From contig CBDBFZ010000003.1 of assembly GCA_965205225.1 (NCBI GenBank), forward strand, positions 682,001 to 746,000: 64,000 bases of DNA, read 5' to 3'. Positions 34,717 to 44,377 of the stretch are shown here, one piece after another; the stretch's first letter is position 1, and each line of letters opens with the position of its first letter. The notes beneath the pieces are model-generated. The model was given only the letters and a program-made list of their open reading frames with translations. It did no database searches and was not told where the DNA came from. The stretch comes from Litorimonas sp965205225. Lineage in GTDB: Bacteria > Pseudomonadota > Alphaproteobacteria > Caulobacterales > Maricaulaceae. The position numbers and the translations under genes are program-made.

Positions 34717-35796
34717 ATGCGGGCCCTACTCGCCGCTGGCGGAACTGGTGGACATATGTTCCCGGCGCAATCGCTATCCGAAGAGCTCGCGCGCATGAGT
34801 TGGGACTGCGCGATGGTCACGGATGTGCGAGGTCGCAGACATACCGGACGGATTAAGGCTGATCCGATCATAGAGGTCCAAGCCGCCTTCATATCGCCGC
34901 ACCACCCAATTAAAGCCCTGCAAGGAGCAATAAAACTCGCTCGCGGCATCCGTCAGGCGAACGCATTCATGCGCGACTGGAAACCGGATGTGGTGATCGG
35001 CTTTGGTGGCTATCCGAGTTTCCCGGCGCTGCGAGCCGCCGAACGTCTGGGCGTACCACGTATCGTCCATGAACAGAACGCAGTTCTTGGCCGGGTGAAC
35101 CGAGTGTTTACGAAGAAGGCGACTGCTGTGGCGAGCGGTTTCGAAGATTTGGCCAAACTGCCACAAGGCGCACGCCATATTGTCGTGGGTAACCCTTTGA
35201 GAGATGCGATCCTCAATGCCAAGGCCACTCAGCTGGCCGCACCCGCTCAGGATGGAAATCTCAACCTTTTCATCGTAGGCGGCAGCCTCGGGGCCGCCAT
35301 CATCTCGGATGTTGTTCCAAAAGCTATTGCGAGTCTTCCATCCGAGCTTCGCAGTAAATTGCGCGTCACTCAACAAACAACGGTCAGTCATCTTGAGATA
35401 GCGACAGCCATTTATGAGGCGGCGAATGTTCCGGCAAAGCTGGACACATTCTTCGGTGATATTGAGCTGCATTTAGCTCAGGCTGACGTGATCATCGCCC
35501 GGGCCGGCGCATCCTCCGTCTCGGAAATCGCTTTGATGGGAAAACCCTCCATTCTTGTCCCGCTCGCCATTGCGATGGACGATCACCAGACCGCCAACGC
35601 TCAGGCTCTGAAACGCCTTGGTGCTGCCGTGATCCTGCCGGAATCAGAATTCGACGTTCAAGCTCTGAGTGAACTGCTTGCGGAGCGATTGAATGATACA
35701 GACTGGCTTGACCAAGCGGGCCGAAGCGCCGCAAAGCTCGCCCGTCCCGATGCCGCACGCGACCTGGCTGCGCTCGTCGTCTCTGCAGCTGGCTGA
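34717..35796 (+). CDS. murG: Lipid II synthase MurG
   Basis: A 359-residue GT28 glycosyltransferase that adds GlcNAc to lipid I on the cytoplasmic face. The N-terminal glycine loop LLAAGGTGGHMFPAQSL is at residues 4-20, with VIGFGGYPSFP, HEQNAVLGRVNR, and the C-terminal donor site IIARAGASSVSEIALMGKPSIL. The ATG at 34717 fits the family start; the frame extends upstream within ftsW but that extension is not MurG-like. Confidence 0.97.
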   Translation: MRALLAAGGTGGHMFPAQSLSEELARMSWDCAMVTDVRGRRHTGRIKADPIIEVQAAFISPHHPIKALQGAIKLARGIRQANAFMRDWKPDVVIGFGGYPSFPALRAAERLGVPRIVHEQNAVLGRVNRVFTKKATAVASGFEDLAKLPQGARHIVVGNPLRDAILNAKATQLAAPAQDGNLNLFIVGGSLGAAIISDVVPKAIASLPSELRSKLRVTQQTTVSHLEIATAIYEAANVPAKLDTFFGDIELHLAQADVIIARAGASSVSEIALMGKPSILVPLAIAMDDHQTANAQALKRLGAAVILPESEFDVQALSELLAERLNDTDWLDQAGRSAAKLARPDAARDLAALVVSAAG

Positions 35797-35800
35797 AGTT

Positions 35801-37222
35801 TTGACCGATATAGAATCTAAAAACCTTTCGACCAAAGTCCCCTTTGACATGGGACCGATCCATTTCGTTGGGATTGGCGGCATTGGCATGAGCGGCATTG
35901 CCGAAGTGATGCTCAATCTTGGTTATCAGGTGCAGGGTTCGGACATGCGTGAAAGTGCAATTACGGATCGTCTCAAACGGCTTGGCGCAACCATATTCAT
36001 CGGACAGAAAGCCCACCAGATCGTTGGGGCTGGAATTATCGTGATGAGTTCCGCTATTAAAGCCGATAATCCGGAACTGGTCGAAGCACGCTCTCTCTCG
36101 ATCCAGGTGGTACGGCGCGCAGAAATGCTGGCGGAGCTCATGCGCCTGAAATGGGCGATCGCTGTCGGCGGAACGCATGGCAAAACGACGACGACGACGA
36201 TGATCGCTGCCTTGCTCGAAGGGGGGGGGTTCGACCCGACTGTTATCAATGGCGGCATTATCAACGCTTATGGATCCAACGCGAAACTGGGTCTTGGCAA
36301 ATGGATGGTCGTTGAAGCGGATGAGAGCGATGGGTCGTTTCTGAAACTGTTCCCGACTGTCGCAGTTGTGACTAATATCGATTCGGAACATATGGAGCAT
36401 TACGGTGCGTTTGATACGTTGCGATCGGCCTTCGACACATTCGTTGAGAACCTGCCGTTTTATGGCTTTGCTGTGCTCTGCACCGACCACCCGGAGGTGC
36501 AGTCTCTCGTCTCTCGCGTGTCAGATTGCCGGATTATCACTTATGGTTTTAACCCTCAAGCTGATGTGCGCGGGACTGATCTGAAGCTTGAACCGACGGG
36601 CACACGCTTCGATGTCGTCTTCCGAGGGAATGAGGGCGAAACACGCTGGTCCGATCTCTTCCTGCCAATGGCCGGTCGCCACAACACTCAGAATATATTG
36701 TCTGCCATCGCCGTCGCTCGTGAGCTGGGTATGGATGAAGCGGGTGTACGCGAAGGTCTGTCCTGTTTTGGCGGCGTTAAACGCCGCTTCACACCAGTCG
36801 GTGAATGGAACGGCGTGACGATAATTGATGATTATGGCCATCATCCCGTTGAAATTAGCGCCGTGCTTCAGGCCGCGCGTCAGCTGGCGAAGGGACGGGT
36901 TCACGCTGTGATGCAGCCGCACCGGTACTCGCGGCTAAAGGATCTTTTCGAAGATTTCTCAACGTGCTTCAATGATGCTGACACGGTCCGTGTTGCGGAC
37001 GTCTATGCCGCCGGAGAAGCCCCGATTGAAGGCATTTCCGCGCCGTCTCTTGTTGAAAGCCTTTACAGGCACGGTCATCGCAACGTATCGCTGACAACGA
37101 AGCTGTCTTTAGCCTCCGACTTGAAAGATGATCTGGCCGAAGGTGATTTGGTGATCTGCCTTGGGGCAGGCGACATTACTCACTGGGCCAATGGGTTAGC
37201 TAATGCTTTGGAGTTGGTATGA
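35801..37222 (+). CDS. murC: UDP-MurNAc:L-Ala ligase MurC
   Basis: A 473-residue Mur ligase catalysing the first stem-peptide step. HFVGIGGIGMSGIAEVML is the N-terminal dinucleotide-like motif, VGGTHGKTTTTTMIAAL the ATP loop, and DDYGHHPVEI the C-terminal block. The start is taken as TTG 35801, just after the murG stop, giving a short leader before the conserved core; the ribosome-binding site is weak, and an ATG at 35849 directly before GPIHFVG is the alternative. The frame runs on upstream inside murG, but that part is not MurC. The stop overlaps murB. Confidence 0.93.
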   Translation: MTDIESKNLSTKVPFDMGPIHFVGIGGIGMSGIAEVMLNLGYQVQGSDMRESAITDRLKRLGATIFIGQKAHQIVGAGIIVMSSAIKADNPELVEARSLSIQVVRRAEMLAELMRLKWAIAVGGTHGKTTTTTMIAALLEGGGFDPTVINGGIINAYGSNAKLGLGKWMVVEADESDGSFLKLFPTVAVVTNIDSEHMEHYGAFDTLRSAFDTFVENLPFYGFAVLCTDHPEVQSLVSRVSDCRIITYGFNPQADVRGTDLKLEPTGTRFDVVFRGNEGETRWSDLFLPMAGRHNTQNILSAIAVARELGMDEAGVREGLSCFGGVKRRFTPVGEWNGVTIIDDYGHHPVEISAVLQAARQLAKGRVHAVMQPHRYSRLKDLFEDFSTCFNDADTVRVADVYAAGEAPIEGISAPSLVESLYRHGHRNVSLTTKLSLASDLKDDLAEGDLVICLGAGDITHWANGLANALELV

Positions 37223-38115
37223 GCCTACTGGCCCGACTACCTGACGTCCGGGGGTCGCTGAAAGCGAATGTCGCGCTTGCACCCTACACTTGGCTGCGGG
37301 TTGGCGGATCTGCCGATGCCTTGTTCATACCGAAGGATGAAGCTGACCTGGCCTTGTTTCTCTCCTCAATCGATCCGGAAATTTCAGTCACGGTTCTGGG
37401 TGTCGCGTCCAATATGCTAGTGCGCGATGGCGGTATTGAAGGCGTGGTTATTCGCCTCGGTCCTGCCTTTGGGACGGTTGAAACAGACGGCATGACCCTG
37501 ACCGCCGGCGCGGCATCGCTGGACGCACGTGTTGCAAAGGCAGCGGCGGATGCGGGCATTGCAGGACTGGAATTCTATGCGGGTGTACCTGGTACAATCG
37601 GCGGTGCATTGCGCATGAATGCCGGGTGCTACGGATCTGAAACAAAAGATGTTTTAAAAAACCTTGTAGCCCTTGATCGCCGCGGCCACCGCATCGTGAT
37701 GAGCCAGGATGAGATGGGGTATACTTACCGCCACAGTACGGCACCCGCGGGTCTGATCTTCATCTCAGCGACGTTTGTCGGTACGCCAGATACTCAGGAC
37801 GCTATTCGAGCACGGATGGACACCATAACAACGCGGCGAGAGGACTCCCAACCGATCCGGTCGAAAACGGGGGGGTCGACATTCAAGAACCCCGATGGCC
37901 ATTCGGCGTGGAAGGTCATCGATGCCGCAGACATGCGCGGTTACCGCGTTGGCGGCGCGCAGATGAGCGAGCAGCACTGTAATTTCATAATCAATGCTGA
38001 CAATGCGACCGCCGCCGATCTTGAAAATCTCGGTGAAACAGTTCGGTCCAAAGTGCTGGAAACGCAACGGATCACGTTAGATTGGGAAATCCGCCGCATC
38101 GGGCGCACGGCATGA
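37219..38115 (+). CDS. murB: UDP-N-acetylenolpyruvylglucosamine reductase MurB
   Basis: A 298-residue FAD-dependent reductase that makes UDP-MurNAc with NADPH. The FAD-binding region is LGVASNMLVRDGGIEGVVI, followed by FYAGVPGTIGGALRMNAGCYGSE, KTGGSTFKNPDGHSAW and a C-terminal NADPH/substrate part (GGAQMSEQHCNFI). It overlaps murC and ddl by 4 nt each (ATGA). Confidence 0.97.
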   Translation: MSLLARLPDVRGSLKANVALAPYTWLRVGGSADALFIPKDEADLALFLSSIDPEISVTVLGVASNMLVRDGGIEGVVIRLGPAFGTVETDGMTLTAGAASLDARVAKAAADAGIAGLEFYAGVPGTIGGALRMNAGCYGSETKDVLKNLVALDRRGHRIVMSQDEMGYTYRHSTAPAGLIFISATFVGTPDTQDAIRARMDTITTRREDSQPIRSKTGGSTFKNPDGHSAWKVIDAADMRGYRVGGAQMSEQHCNFIINADNATAADLENLGETVRSKVLETQRITLDWEIRRIGRTA

Positions 38116-39089
38116 AAGTCGCCGTTCTGAAGGGTGGAATTTCTGCCGAACGTGCGGTCAGTCTTGTCAGCGGTGCTGCCAGTGCAGAAGCCTTGCGCGG
38201 TGAAGGGTTCGACGTTGTTGAGATCGATGCTCACCCTGATACGCTCGAGAGTTGTTTGCGCCGCATTTCTCCGGATGTGGTCTTTAACGGGCTGCATGGG
38301 GATTGGGGCGAGGACGGAGATGTCCAAGAAATTCTGGAAGGACTGCAATTTCCCTATACCCATTCTGGGTTGGAGGCATCCCGTCTTGCGATGAATAAGG
38401 ATCGCGCGAAACAGGTCCTCATTCAGCACGGGATCACGGTGCCGCAAGGGCGAACGGCGCGACGGTCTGTAGTTGCCGAAGGCGGGATTTTGCCAATACC
38501 CTATGTCGTAAAACCCAATGGGTCAGGGAGTTCGACGTCTGTCTATATCGTGACCGAAGAGACGGCTGACCTGTTGGCGTCAATGCGAGACGATGAAGGG
38601 TTAGGAGACGAGCCAGTAATAGAGCCGTTCATTCCGGGTCGTGAGTTGACTGTAACGGTCCTTGGGGGCGGCGCGCTATGCGTGACTGAAATTGTGCCCA
38701 TCGGAGATTGGTATGATTACGACGCAAAATATGTCGATGGCGGCTCCCGACATATTGTTGATGTCGATTTACCCCAGGTCGTGACGACGCTGGCTCTGAT
38801 ACACGCCGAAACTGCACATCGCGCTCTGGGATGCCAGGGTGTGACCCGCGCAGATTTCAGATTGGACGACACAGAATGGTCAGAAAACCCGACTGAATCC
38901 GACGTGGTAAATGGATTGGTAATGCTTGAGCTTAATACTCAGCCCGGAATGACCCCGACGTCGCTGGTGCCTGAACAGTGCCAGCATCGGGGTATGAGCT
39001 TCGGCGAGCTTTGTCGCTGGATGGTTGAGGATGCTTCATGGCCAAGAAAGGCTCCAAACCTGCAAAACTCACCCGGGTCAGCTCACTGA
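38112..39089 (+). CDS. ddl: D-alanine:D-alanine ligase
   Basis: A 325-residue ATP-grasp ligase that makes D-Ala-D-Ala for MurF. Visible blocks are LKGGISAERAVSLVSG at the N-terminus, HGDWGEDGDVQEILE, VVKPNGSGSSTSVYIV (ATP-grasp) and MLELNTQPGMTPTSLVPEQ (metal binding). The ATG at 38112 overlaps the murB stop. Its last 52 nt overlap the start of ftsQ, longer than any other junction in the cluster. Confidence 0.96.
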   Translation: MKVAVLKGGISAERAVSLVSGAASAEALRGEGFDVVEIDAHPDTLESCLRRISPDVVFNGLHGDWGEDGDVQEILEGLQFPYTHSGLEASRLAMNKDRAKQVLIQHGITVPQGRTARRSVVAEGGILPIPYVVKPNGSGSSTSVYIVTEETADLLASMRDDEGLGDEPVIEPFIPGRELTVTVLGGGALCVTEIVPIGDWYDYDAKYVDGGSRHIVDVDLPQVVTTLALIHAETAHRALGCQGVTRADFRLDDTEWSENPTESDVVNGLVMLELNTQPGMTPTSLVPEQCQHRGMSFGELCRWMVEDASWPRKAPNLQNSPGSAH

Positions 39090-39913
39090 AGCCTGGCCTG
39101 CGCGGCGCGTCGCGCCTTGTTCAATCCCGGGTTCACGCCGGTATCCGTTCTGCCACCCTGTCTCGACAATTGATGCTGCGATTTTCGTCGTCCATTCTGC
39201 TCGCTCTGTTTGCGCTTAGCTTTGTGGCTCTGTGGCTGGGGGGTCACCTGTCGGCGATGCGGGACAATCTGATTAGTTTTAAACAGGACCGCCTTATGGC
39301 CGTCGGGTTTACGGTCGAACGGATCGACGTGAGTGGAGAAGGGCGTCTGAACGAAGCAGATGTTCGAGCAGTTATCGGGATTTATGAAGGCGGCTATTTT
39401 TTCGGCGCGGATTTGAAGCGGGCGCAACGTAACACGGAAAGTCTGCCCTGGGTAGATCGTGCGGTCGTACGTCGGCTCTGGCCAAACCGGATTGTTGTGC
39501 AGCTTGTGGAAACAACGCCTTATGCACTGTACCAGGAAAACGGCATTGTTCATTTGACAGATCGGGACGGAGCGATCATTGTGCCCTATACACCTCAGAC
39601 AGCCCGCCTGCCAGACCATCTACGCCTGTTCATTGGGACAGATGCGGCGGTTCACGCGTCTGAGATAACTGAATTGATGGAAGCTCATCCTGTCATCTGG
39701 CAACGGACGAAAGCTTTGACGCGCCATCCATCCGGTCGCTGGGACCTGACGCTTATCGATGGGCAGATAGTTCGCTTGCCACGCCGCGGCACTGACAAGG
39801 CTTTGCGCCGCTTCGCTAAGATTGAAGGCAAGATGGCGCAGCGATTTTCAATCGTCGATTTGCGACTGAATGATCGGATTACTTTGACGCCTGTCACGTC
39901 CGCCGAAGCGTGA
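39038..39913 (+). CDS. ftsQ: Cell division protein FtsQ
   Basis: A 291-residue bitopic divisome protein. It has a basic cytoplasmic N-terminus (~48 residues), one transmembrane helix (about residues 49-69, SSSILLALFALSFVALWLGG), a periplasmic POTRA domain (FTVERIDVSGEGRLNEADVR onward) and an FtsQ beta domain with RLWPNRIVVQLVETTPYALY. The start lies inside the 3' end of ddl, with GAGGA before ATG 39038, so the two are translationally coupled. It overlaps ftsA by 4 nt. Confidence 0.95.
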   Translation: MAKKGSKPAKLTRVSSLKPGLRGASRLVQSRVHAGIRSATLSRQLMLRFSSSILLALFALSFVALWLGGHLSAMRDNLISFKQDRLMAVGFTVERIDVSGEGRLNEADVRAVIGIYEGGYFFGADLKRAQRNTESLPWVDRAVVRRLWPNRIVVQLVETTPYALYQENGIVHLTDRDGAIIVPYTPQTARLPDHLRLFIGTDAAVHASEITELMEAHPVIWQRTKALTRHPSGRWDLTLIDGQIVRLPRRGTDKALRRFAKIEGKMAQRFSIVDLRLNDRITLTPVTSAEA

Positions 39914-41169
39914 GCGCTCGCTCTACTGATACTGTCTGCGTACTCGACATTGGCTCGAGCAAAGTTGCCTGCTTGATTGGGCGCAAAGATCTGTCTGTCG
40001 GCCTCCGGTTGCTGGGTTGCGGGACGGCCGTGAGCCACGGTGTGAAAGCTGGTGCCGTTGTCGATCTTGACGCGGCTGAACTGGGTATTCGCAAAGCGGT
40101 CGAAAAGGCTGAACGCGCCGCAGGCGTATCTATACACGGGGTTACGGTAAATGTTGGTTTGCGGTCATTAAAATCAAAACATTTACGCGTTCAGACCGAG
40201 TTCGCCTCAGGTGCCATTGCAGACCAGGATCTGAAGCGTGTCATCGGATCGTCAATGATCGAATTGTCAGAACCTGACTATGCCACCCTTCATGCCTTAC
40301 CCCGCGATTGGGAAGTTGACGGGGAAACTGGCATTCGTGATCCGCGCGGCATGTTTGGCCAGCAGTTGGGTGTCGAGATGCATTTCGTGACAGCTGGGAT
40401 CGGCCCTTTGCGGAATCTAGCCCATTGTATTGAACGCTGCCATCTCAGTCTGCGCAGTGTAACGGTCAGCCCTTATGCCGCGGCGCAATCCGTGCTGACG
40501 GAAGATGAGCGCGACCTTGGTGTGACCCTTATCGATATAGGCGCGGGACTGACGACTGTCGCCGTCTTCTGCGACAATGCACTGGTTCATGTCGACGCTA
40601 TTGGCGTGGGGGGACACAACGTTACATCCGACATTGCCCACGGTCTGAATACCCCCCTGGAAGCGGCTGAGCGAATCAAACTGTTTTACGGCTCGGCGCT
40701 GCACGGTACGCGAGATGAGCATGAACAGATCCCCTGTCCGCCTGTCGGCGCAATGGATGAGTTGCAGCACGCGCCGCGCGCACGTCTCACTTCGATCATC
40801 CGCGCACGCACGGAAGAAGCACTGGAACTGATCAAGGACAAGTTGATCCATGCCGGGCTTGATACATATTCGGGTCGACAGATCGTATTGACAGGCGGCG
40901 CATCGCAACTGTCCGGGCTACGTGAGCTGACAGAACTGGTCTTTAACAAGCGCGTTCGGATCGGTATACCGCACGACGTTTTTGGAATGACTGATGCGCT
41001 AAACGCCCCCGATTATGCCGTTGCAACAGGATTGCTGCGCCATGCCTTCGAGCAGACAGGTGAAGCTATATCGGGTCCGCCTGACCTGTCGGGACGCCGC
41101 TATCAAAAAACGCGCTACAACGGCAACGCTCTCTCGCGCTCGGTGCAATGGTTGCGGGAGAATTTCTGA
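39910..41169 (+). CDS. ftsA: Cell division protein FtsA
   Basis: A 419-residue actin-like ATPase that tethers FtsZ to the membrane. CVLDIGSSKVACLIGR is the phosphate 1 loop, VTLIDIGAGLTTVAVF the phosphate 2 region, IVLTGGASQLSGL the adenosine motif, and the C-terminal amphipathic helix (SRSVQWLRENF) is intact. It starts at GTG 39910, overlapping the ftsQ stop. Although FtsA is complete, no ftsZ follows; the next genes are on the opposite strand. Confidence 0.97.
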   Translation: MSARSTDTVCVLDIGSSKVACLIGRKDLSVGLRLLGCGTAVSHGVKAGAVVDLDAAELGIRKAVEKAERAAGVSIHGVTVNVGLRSLKSKHLRVQTEFASGAIADQDLKRVIGSSMIELSEPDYATLHALPRDWEVDGETGIRDPRGMFGQQLGVEMHFVTAGIGPLRNLAHCIERCHLSLRSVTVSPYAAAQSVLTEDERDLGVTLIDIGAGLTTVAVFCDNALVHVDAIGVGGHNVTSDIAHGLNTPLEAAERIKLFYGSALHGTRDEHEQIPCPPVGAMDELQHAPRARLTSIIRARTEEALELIKDKLIHAGLDTYSGRQIVLTGGASQLSGLRELTELVFNKRVRIGIPHDVFGMTDALNAPDYAVATGLLRHAFEQTGEAISGPPDLSGRRYQKTRYNGNALSRSVQWLRENF

Positions 41170-41650
41170 CGATTTCCGCCGTACTGACGCTAGCTGCAGA
41201 GTCCTGATTCTGATCGAATGACGCGATTATCATCAGCTCCGATTGTATCGGCGATGATTTGGTTGCGCCCCAACCCATCTGTATCAGCAATGGGCGGGGT
41301 AAGCCGAGATCCTTGAAAATTGCTTTAACTGCATCCTCACTGACGGACCATTGCGACTCGTCCTGATAGATTATGATGAGTTGTATGTCAGCTTTATCAG
41401 GTTTGCCGGAGTGCAGAAGCATGAAATCCTTTATGACTCCGTCAGTTTTTGCGCGATTACGGGCTGGTAACCATGCAGCTTGGTAATAGCGCTGAGCTTG
41501 TATATCCATTCGGGGCAGAACAGTGACGCTATTGATTGTCCATATATCGTCACAGCGAGCATCACTCTGATCCTGAATGTCCGACCCGTGGGTAACGCAG
41601 CCTGCAAGGGCGAGGAATGATCACAATGCGACCATTTTCAATAGCGTCAT
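41066..41650 (-). pseudogene. Small lipoprotein gene with an in-frame TGA in its signal peptide
   Basis: The ATG at 41650 overlaps the stop of the MipA-like gene (ATGA) and reads MTLLKMVAL, then TGA, then SFLALAGC, a clear lipobox, and continues open as CDDIWTINSVTVLPRMDIQ to 41066. Without the TGA this would be a ~190-residue lipoprotein. The last ~100 bp run antisense into the end of ftsA and look unlike natural protein, so the original C-terminus may have been lost. The stop could be a real nonsense mutation, a sequencing error, or be bypassed from a later start such as Met at 41509, which would lose the lipobox. No family is recognised. Confidence 0.6.
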
Positions 41651-42456
41651 AATCCAAACCGTCTTGAGACTCCGACCAGTGCGAGCACATCAGATGTCGC
41701 ACCGTCTGGAGCCTGCAATATCGGACTATCGGCAAAATCACCCCTATATTTTCGGTAAGACAGGATTGTGTTCACATGCCAGCGATCATCAATCTTATAC
41801 CAGCTGAGCAGGCTGACCGATGCGCGGTGGAAACCGCTGCCTAGGCCATACTGGGGAAGACCAGATGTGGCGGCTTGCTGCTGCGTGACACCGTAAATGG
41901 ACTGGTTATAGATAGCATCGGCCCAACTGATCGTGACCGCTGGCTGGATGGATAGGTTTTCGGCCAGCAGTCCTTCTGGCAGGTAAGTGCCGACAGAGAT
42001 ATCCGCATTGAAGCCGTCATGTCCGCCCAGTACATCCTGACCTGCGTCTATGCGGACACCCAGAGGACCGTAGGCGGCGCGAAGAAACCCACCTGCGAGC
42101 AGGCTAACGCCAATACCCTCAAACCCGGTCAGGGTCGGACTATCGTCACTGTCTCGTCCAAATTCAAACGCGGCGCGCGGCCCAGCCCTGAGTGACCAGC
42201 GTCCCGGTCCCTGACCCGTTCCGATGTCGACCAGAGGATAGGCAAGCGACAATCCCGACAGTTCGAATCCCGCAAGATCATCGAAGTTGATAAGCGGAAG
42301 GACGCGTAGAGCGTAATCATTCGACCCGACATATTTGGGCGTGTAGAGCGAGGCCGCGCCGATCCGTATATTCGGCCCCTCCTGTGCCTCATCAGCAGCA
42401 GCCATGCATATGCATGGAGTCATGATTATTGACAGTAATGATGCGAACAGACGCAT
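41647..42456 (-). CDS. MipA/OmpV family outer membrane protein
   Basis: A 269-residue outer membrane beta-barrel of the MipA/OmpV family. A signal peptide ends near MAAA (residue ~20). The mature N-terminus has the family's RIGAASLYTPKYVGSNDYALRVLPLI pattern, and the barrel ends in a terminal hydrophobic residue (SRRFGL). MipA in E. coli scaffolds murein enzymes, but many family members have other or unknown roles. It sits where ftsZ would be expected, on the opposite strand, and is coupled to the interrupted lipoprotein gene. Confidence 0.85.
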   Translation of the reverse strand: MRLFASLLSIIMTPCICMAAADEAQEGPNIRIGAASLYTPKYVGSNDYALRVLPLINFDDLAGFELSGLSLAYPLVDIGTGQGPGRWSLRAGPRAAFEFGRDSDDSPTLTGFEGIGVSLLAGGFLRAAYGPLGVRIDAGQDVLGGHDGFNADISVGTYLPEGLLAENLSIQPAVTISWADAIYNQSIYGVTQQQAATSGLPQYGLGSGFHRASVSLLSWYKIDDRWHVNTILSYRKYRGDFADSPILQAPDGATSDVLALVGVSRRFGL

Positions 42457-42683
42457 GTGATCTCCAAAATCGGGCAGCGGATTGTCGGGTCTTCCGTCTC
42501 TTTACGTTTCACTTGAAGATATTGGTTTGATATTCAGAACGAATGATATGACTTTTTCTGTCGGTATTTCGCAAAATTTCAGCCGGGGACCAGACTTCAG
42601 ATGGAAGAGATTGGCGCTGATCCGGCCCGGTCCGGCTAGTTCCTCTGCATCATAACTCAATAACACAAAAATCATGTTATCTA

Positions 42684-43530
42684 GGTCGTAGTGAAGAATT
42701 AATTATTTGAGCCAGATTTTGATAGCTGCGATATAGACGAAGCCCATATAGTTTTGGATATGCTTGTCATATCGCGTAGCTACCCGCCGGAACTGTTTGA
42801 GATAGCCAAAGAAACACTCGACAATATTACGTTCCTTATACAAAGCCATATCAGTTTGCCTTGGCTTGCGCGCATTTTTTCGGGACGGAATAACGGGCAT
42901 AGCCCCGCTCTCATTCACCGCTTCTATAACGCACCGGCCATCATAGCCCTTACCCGCCAAGACATGATCCGCCTTAAACCCTGCCAATAAGGCGGCGGCT
43001 TGCGTCATTTCGCTACAATGCCCGCCCGTTGCTATCAGGCGCAGAGGTAAACCCAATGCATCTGTCAGCCCATGTATTTTTGTCGTCAGGCCGCCCTTGG
43101 AACGCCCCAATGCATGGGCATCAGGCCCCCTTTTTTATGCCGCGCCCCGGCCGATTGGGCATGCGCCCGCACAATTGTGGCATCCATCATCAGCCACTCT
43201 TGATCAGCGTGGGTGCTCAAGGCCTTAAAGACATCTTCTAAAACCCCGGCCTCAACCCAGAGATAATAACGCCGTTTGACACTGTCAAAACGCCCGAACC
43301 GTTCGGGTAAATCGCGCCAACGCCCGCCCGAACGGGCCATCCACAACAAAGCATCAATGAAAAGCCTGTTATTGGCGTTGCGACCCGGTTTCCCTGTGCT
43401 CCCATAAGGCAAATAAGGCTTTAAACGGCTCCATTGTTCATCCGTAAGTTCCTGATAACCAGACATATGTGCGCTCCTGACAAAATGAAGGAACATTATA
43501 GAAAATAAAAGTTAACTCTTCACTACAGCC
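42684..43530 (-). mobile_element. IS5-superfamily (IS427-like) element, copy A
   Basis: An 847-bp element with terminal inverted repeats GGTCGTAGTGAAGAATTAA and, at the other end read inward, GGCTGTAGTGAAGAGTTAA. It is flanked by a TA target duplication (42682-42683 and 43531-43532). Copy B at 44378-45223 is nearly identical and in the same orientation. The two bracket a degenerate third IS. Confidence 0.9.
42703..43466 (-). CDS. IS427-like transposase, OrfA/OrfB with programmed -1 frameshift
   Basis: OrfA (43086-43466) begins MSGYQELTDEQWSRLKPYLP, with AGGAG before the ATG at 43466, and ends after a run of AAAAAAGGGGGC near 43130. OrfB (42703-43110) is in the -1 frame and continues the catalytic domain (ALGRSKGGLTTKIHGLTDA to KIWLK). 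A -1 slip on A6G joins them into one ~255-residue DDE transposase, the usual strategy for this group. DDE parts are MMDATIVRAHAQ (D), AGKGYDGR (D) and ERNIVECFFGYLKQ (E). This copy keeps the complete C-terminus. Confidence 0.88.
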
Positions 43531-43542
43531 TAGGACAGTCCC

Positions 43543-44373
43543 TTGTGTTTTAGGCGAATGGTGATTCAGAGTGTCAAAGGAGTTTTGCCATACCTTATTT
43601 GCTCTGGTTGTCTGAAGCGCAGATGTCGAAGATCGAGCCTTTCTTTCCGCTGGCGCATGGTGCGGCCTCGTGTTGATGATCGCAAGGTAATTTCTGGGAT
43701 CATCTTTGTTCTGAAAAATGGTCTGCCTTGGCGCGATGCACCCTTGTGAGTATGGGCCTCATAAGACCCTTTACAACCGCTTCCGTCGCTGGACCGAGAT
43801 GGGCGTTTTCGACAAGATTTTAGCTATCTGACGGCAGATAATGGCCCACCAGATATACTCATGATCGATGCCACTTACCTCAAAACCCATCGCACGGCGT
43901 CAAGCCTCTTAAAAGGGGGATACTTCCCCGTCACATCGGGCGCACTAAAGGCGGCCTGAACACAAAGCCTGAACACAAAGCTACACGCCGTGTGCATGGA
44001 ATGGGCCGTCCGATCGCCCTATGTCTAACAACGGGTCAGACCTCAGACCACCTTGGTGCGAAAATCCTTTATCCTGTTCTGCCCGATGGGCCGGACATCA
44101 CACTGATCGGTGATAAGGGCTATGACTCTGATGATTATCGTGCGGCGCTAAGGGCTAAAGGTATCACGGCCAGCATTCCACCGCGAAAGGGGCGCAACTC
44201 TCCCGCTTCATTCTGTAAAATACAATATAACAACGCCATAAGGTCGAAACCATGTTCGGGCGGCTCAAAGATTGGCGACGCATTGCAACACGATATGATC
44301 GACGGGCCGACATCTTCATGGCCGCAATCACAATCGCAGTCATCGTCGCATATCGGGTTTAATGAGTCCTGAA
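43543..44373 (+). pseudogene. Degenerate IS5-family transposase (different IS)
   Basis: A second, unrelated IS5-type transposase on the plus strand, broken into several frames: ISGIIFVLKNGLPWRDAP, then HKTLYNRFRRWTEMGVFDKI, PDILMIDATYLKTHRTAS, a small duplication around 43960-43985, MGRPIALCLTTGQTSDHLGA to GDKGYDSDDYRAALRAKGI, and finally a shifted remnant of the ATRYDRRADIFMAA type end. GAGTCCTGAACC near 44365 resembles a terminal repeat. It is trapped between copies A and B. Confidence 0.82.
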
Positions 44374-44377
44374 CCTA

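Noticed and set aside
42250..42285. tRNA-like GTTCGAATCCC motif
   Set aside because: It lies inside the MipA/OmpV coding sequence and no acceptor, D or anticodon stems can be built around it.
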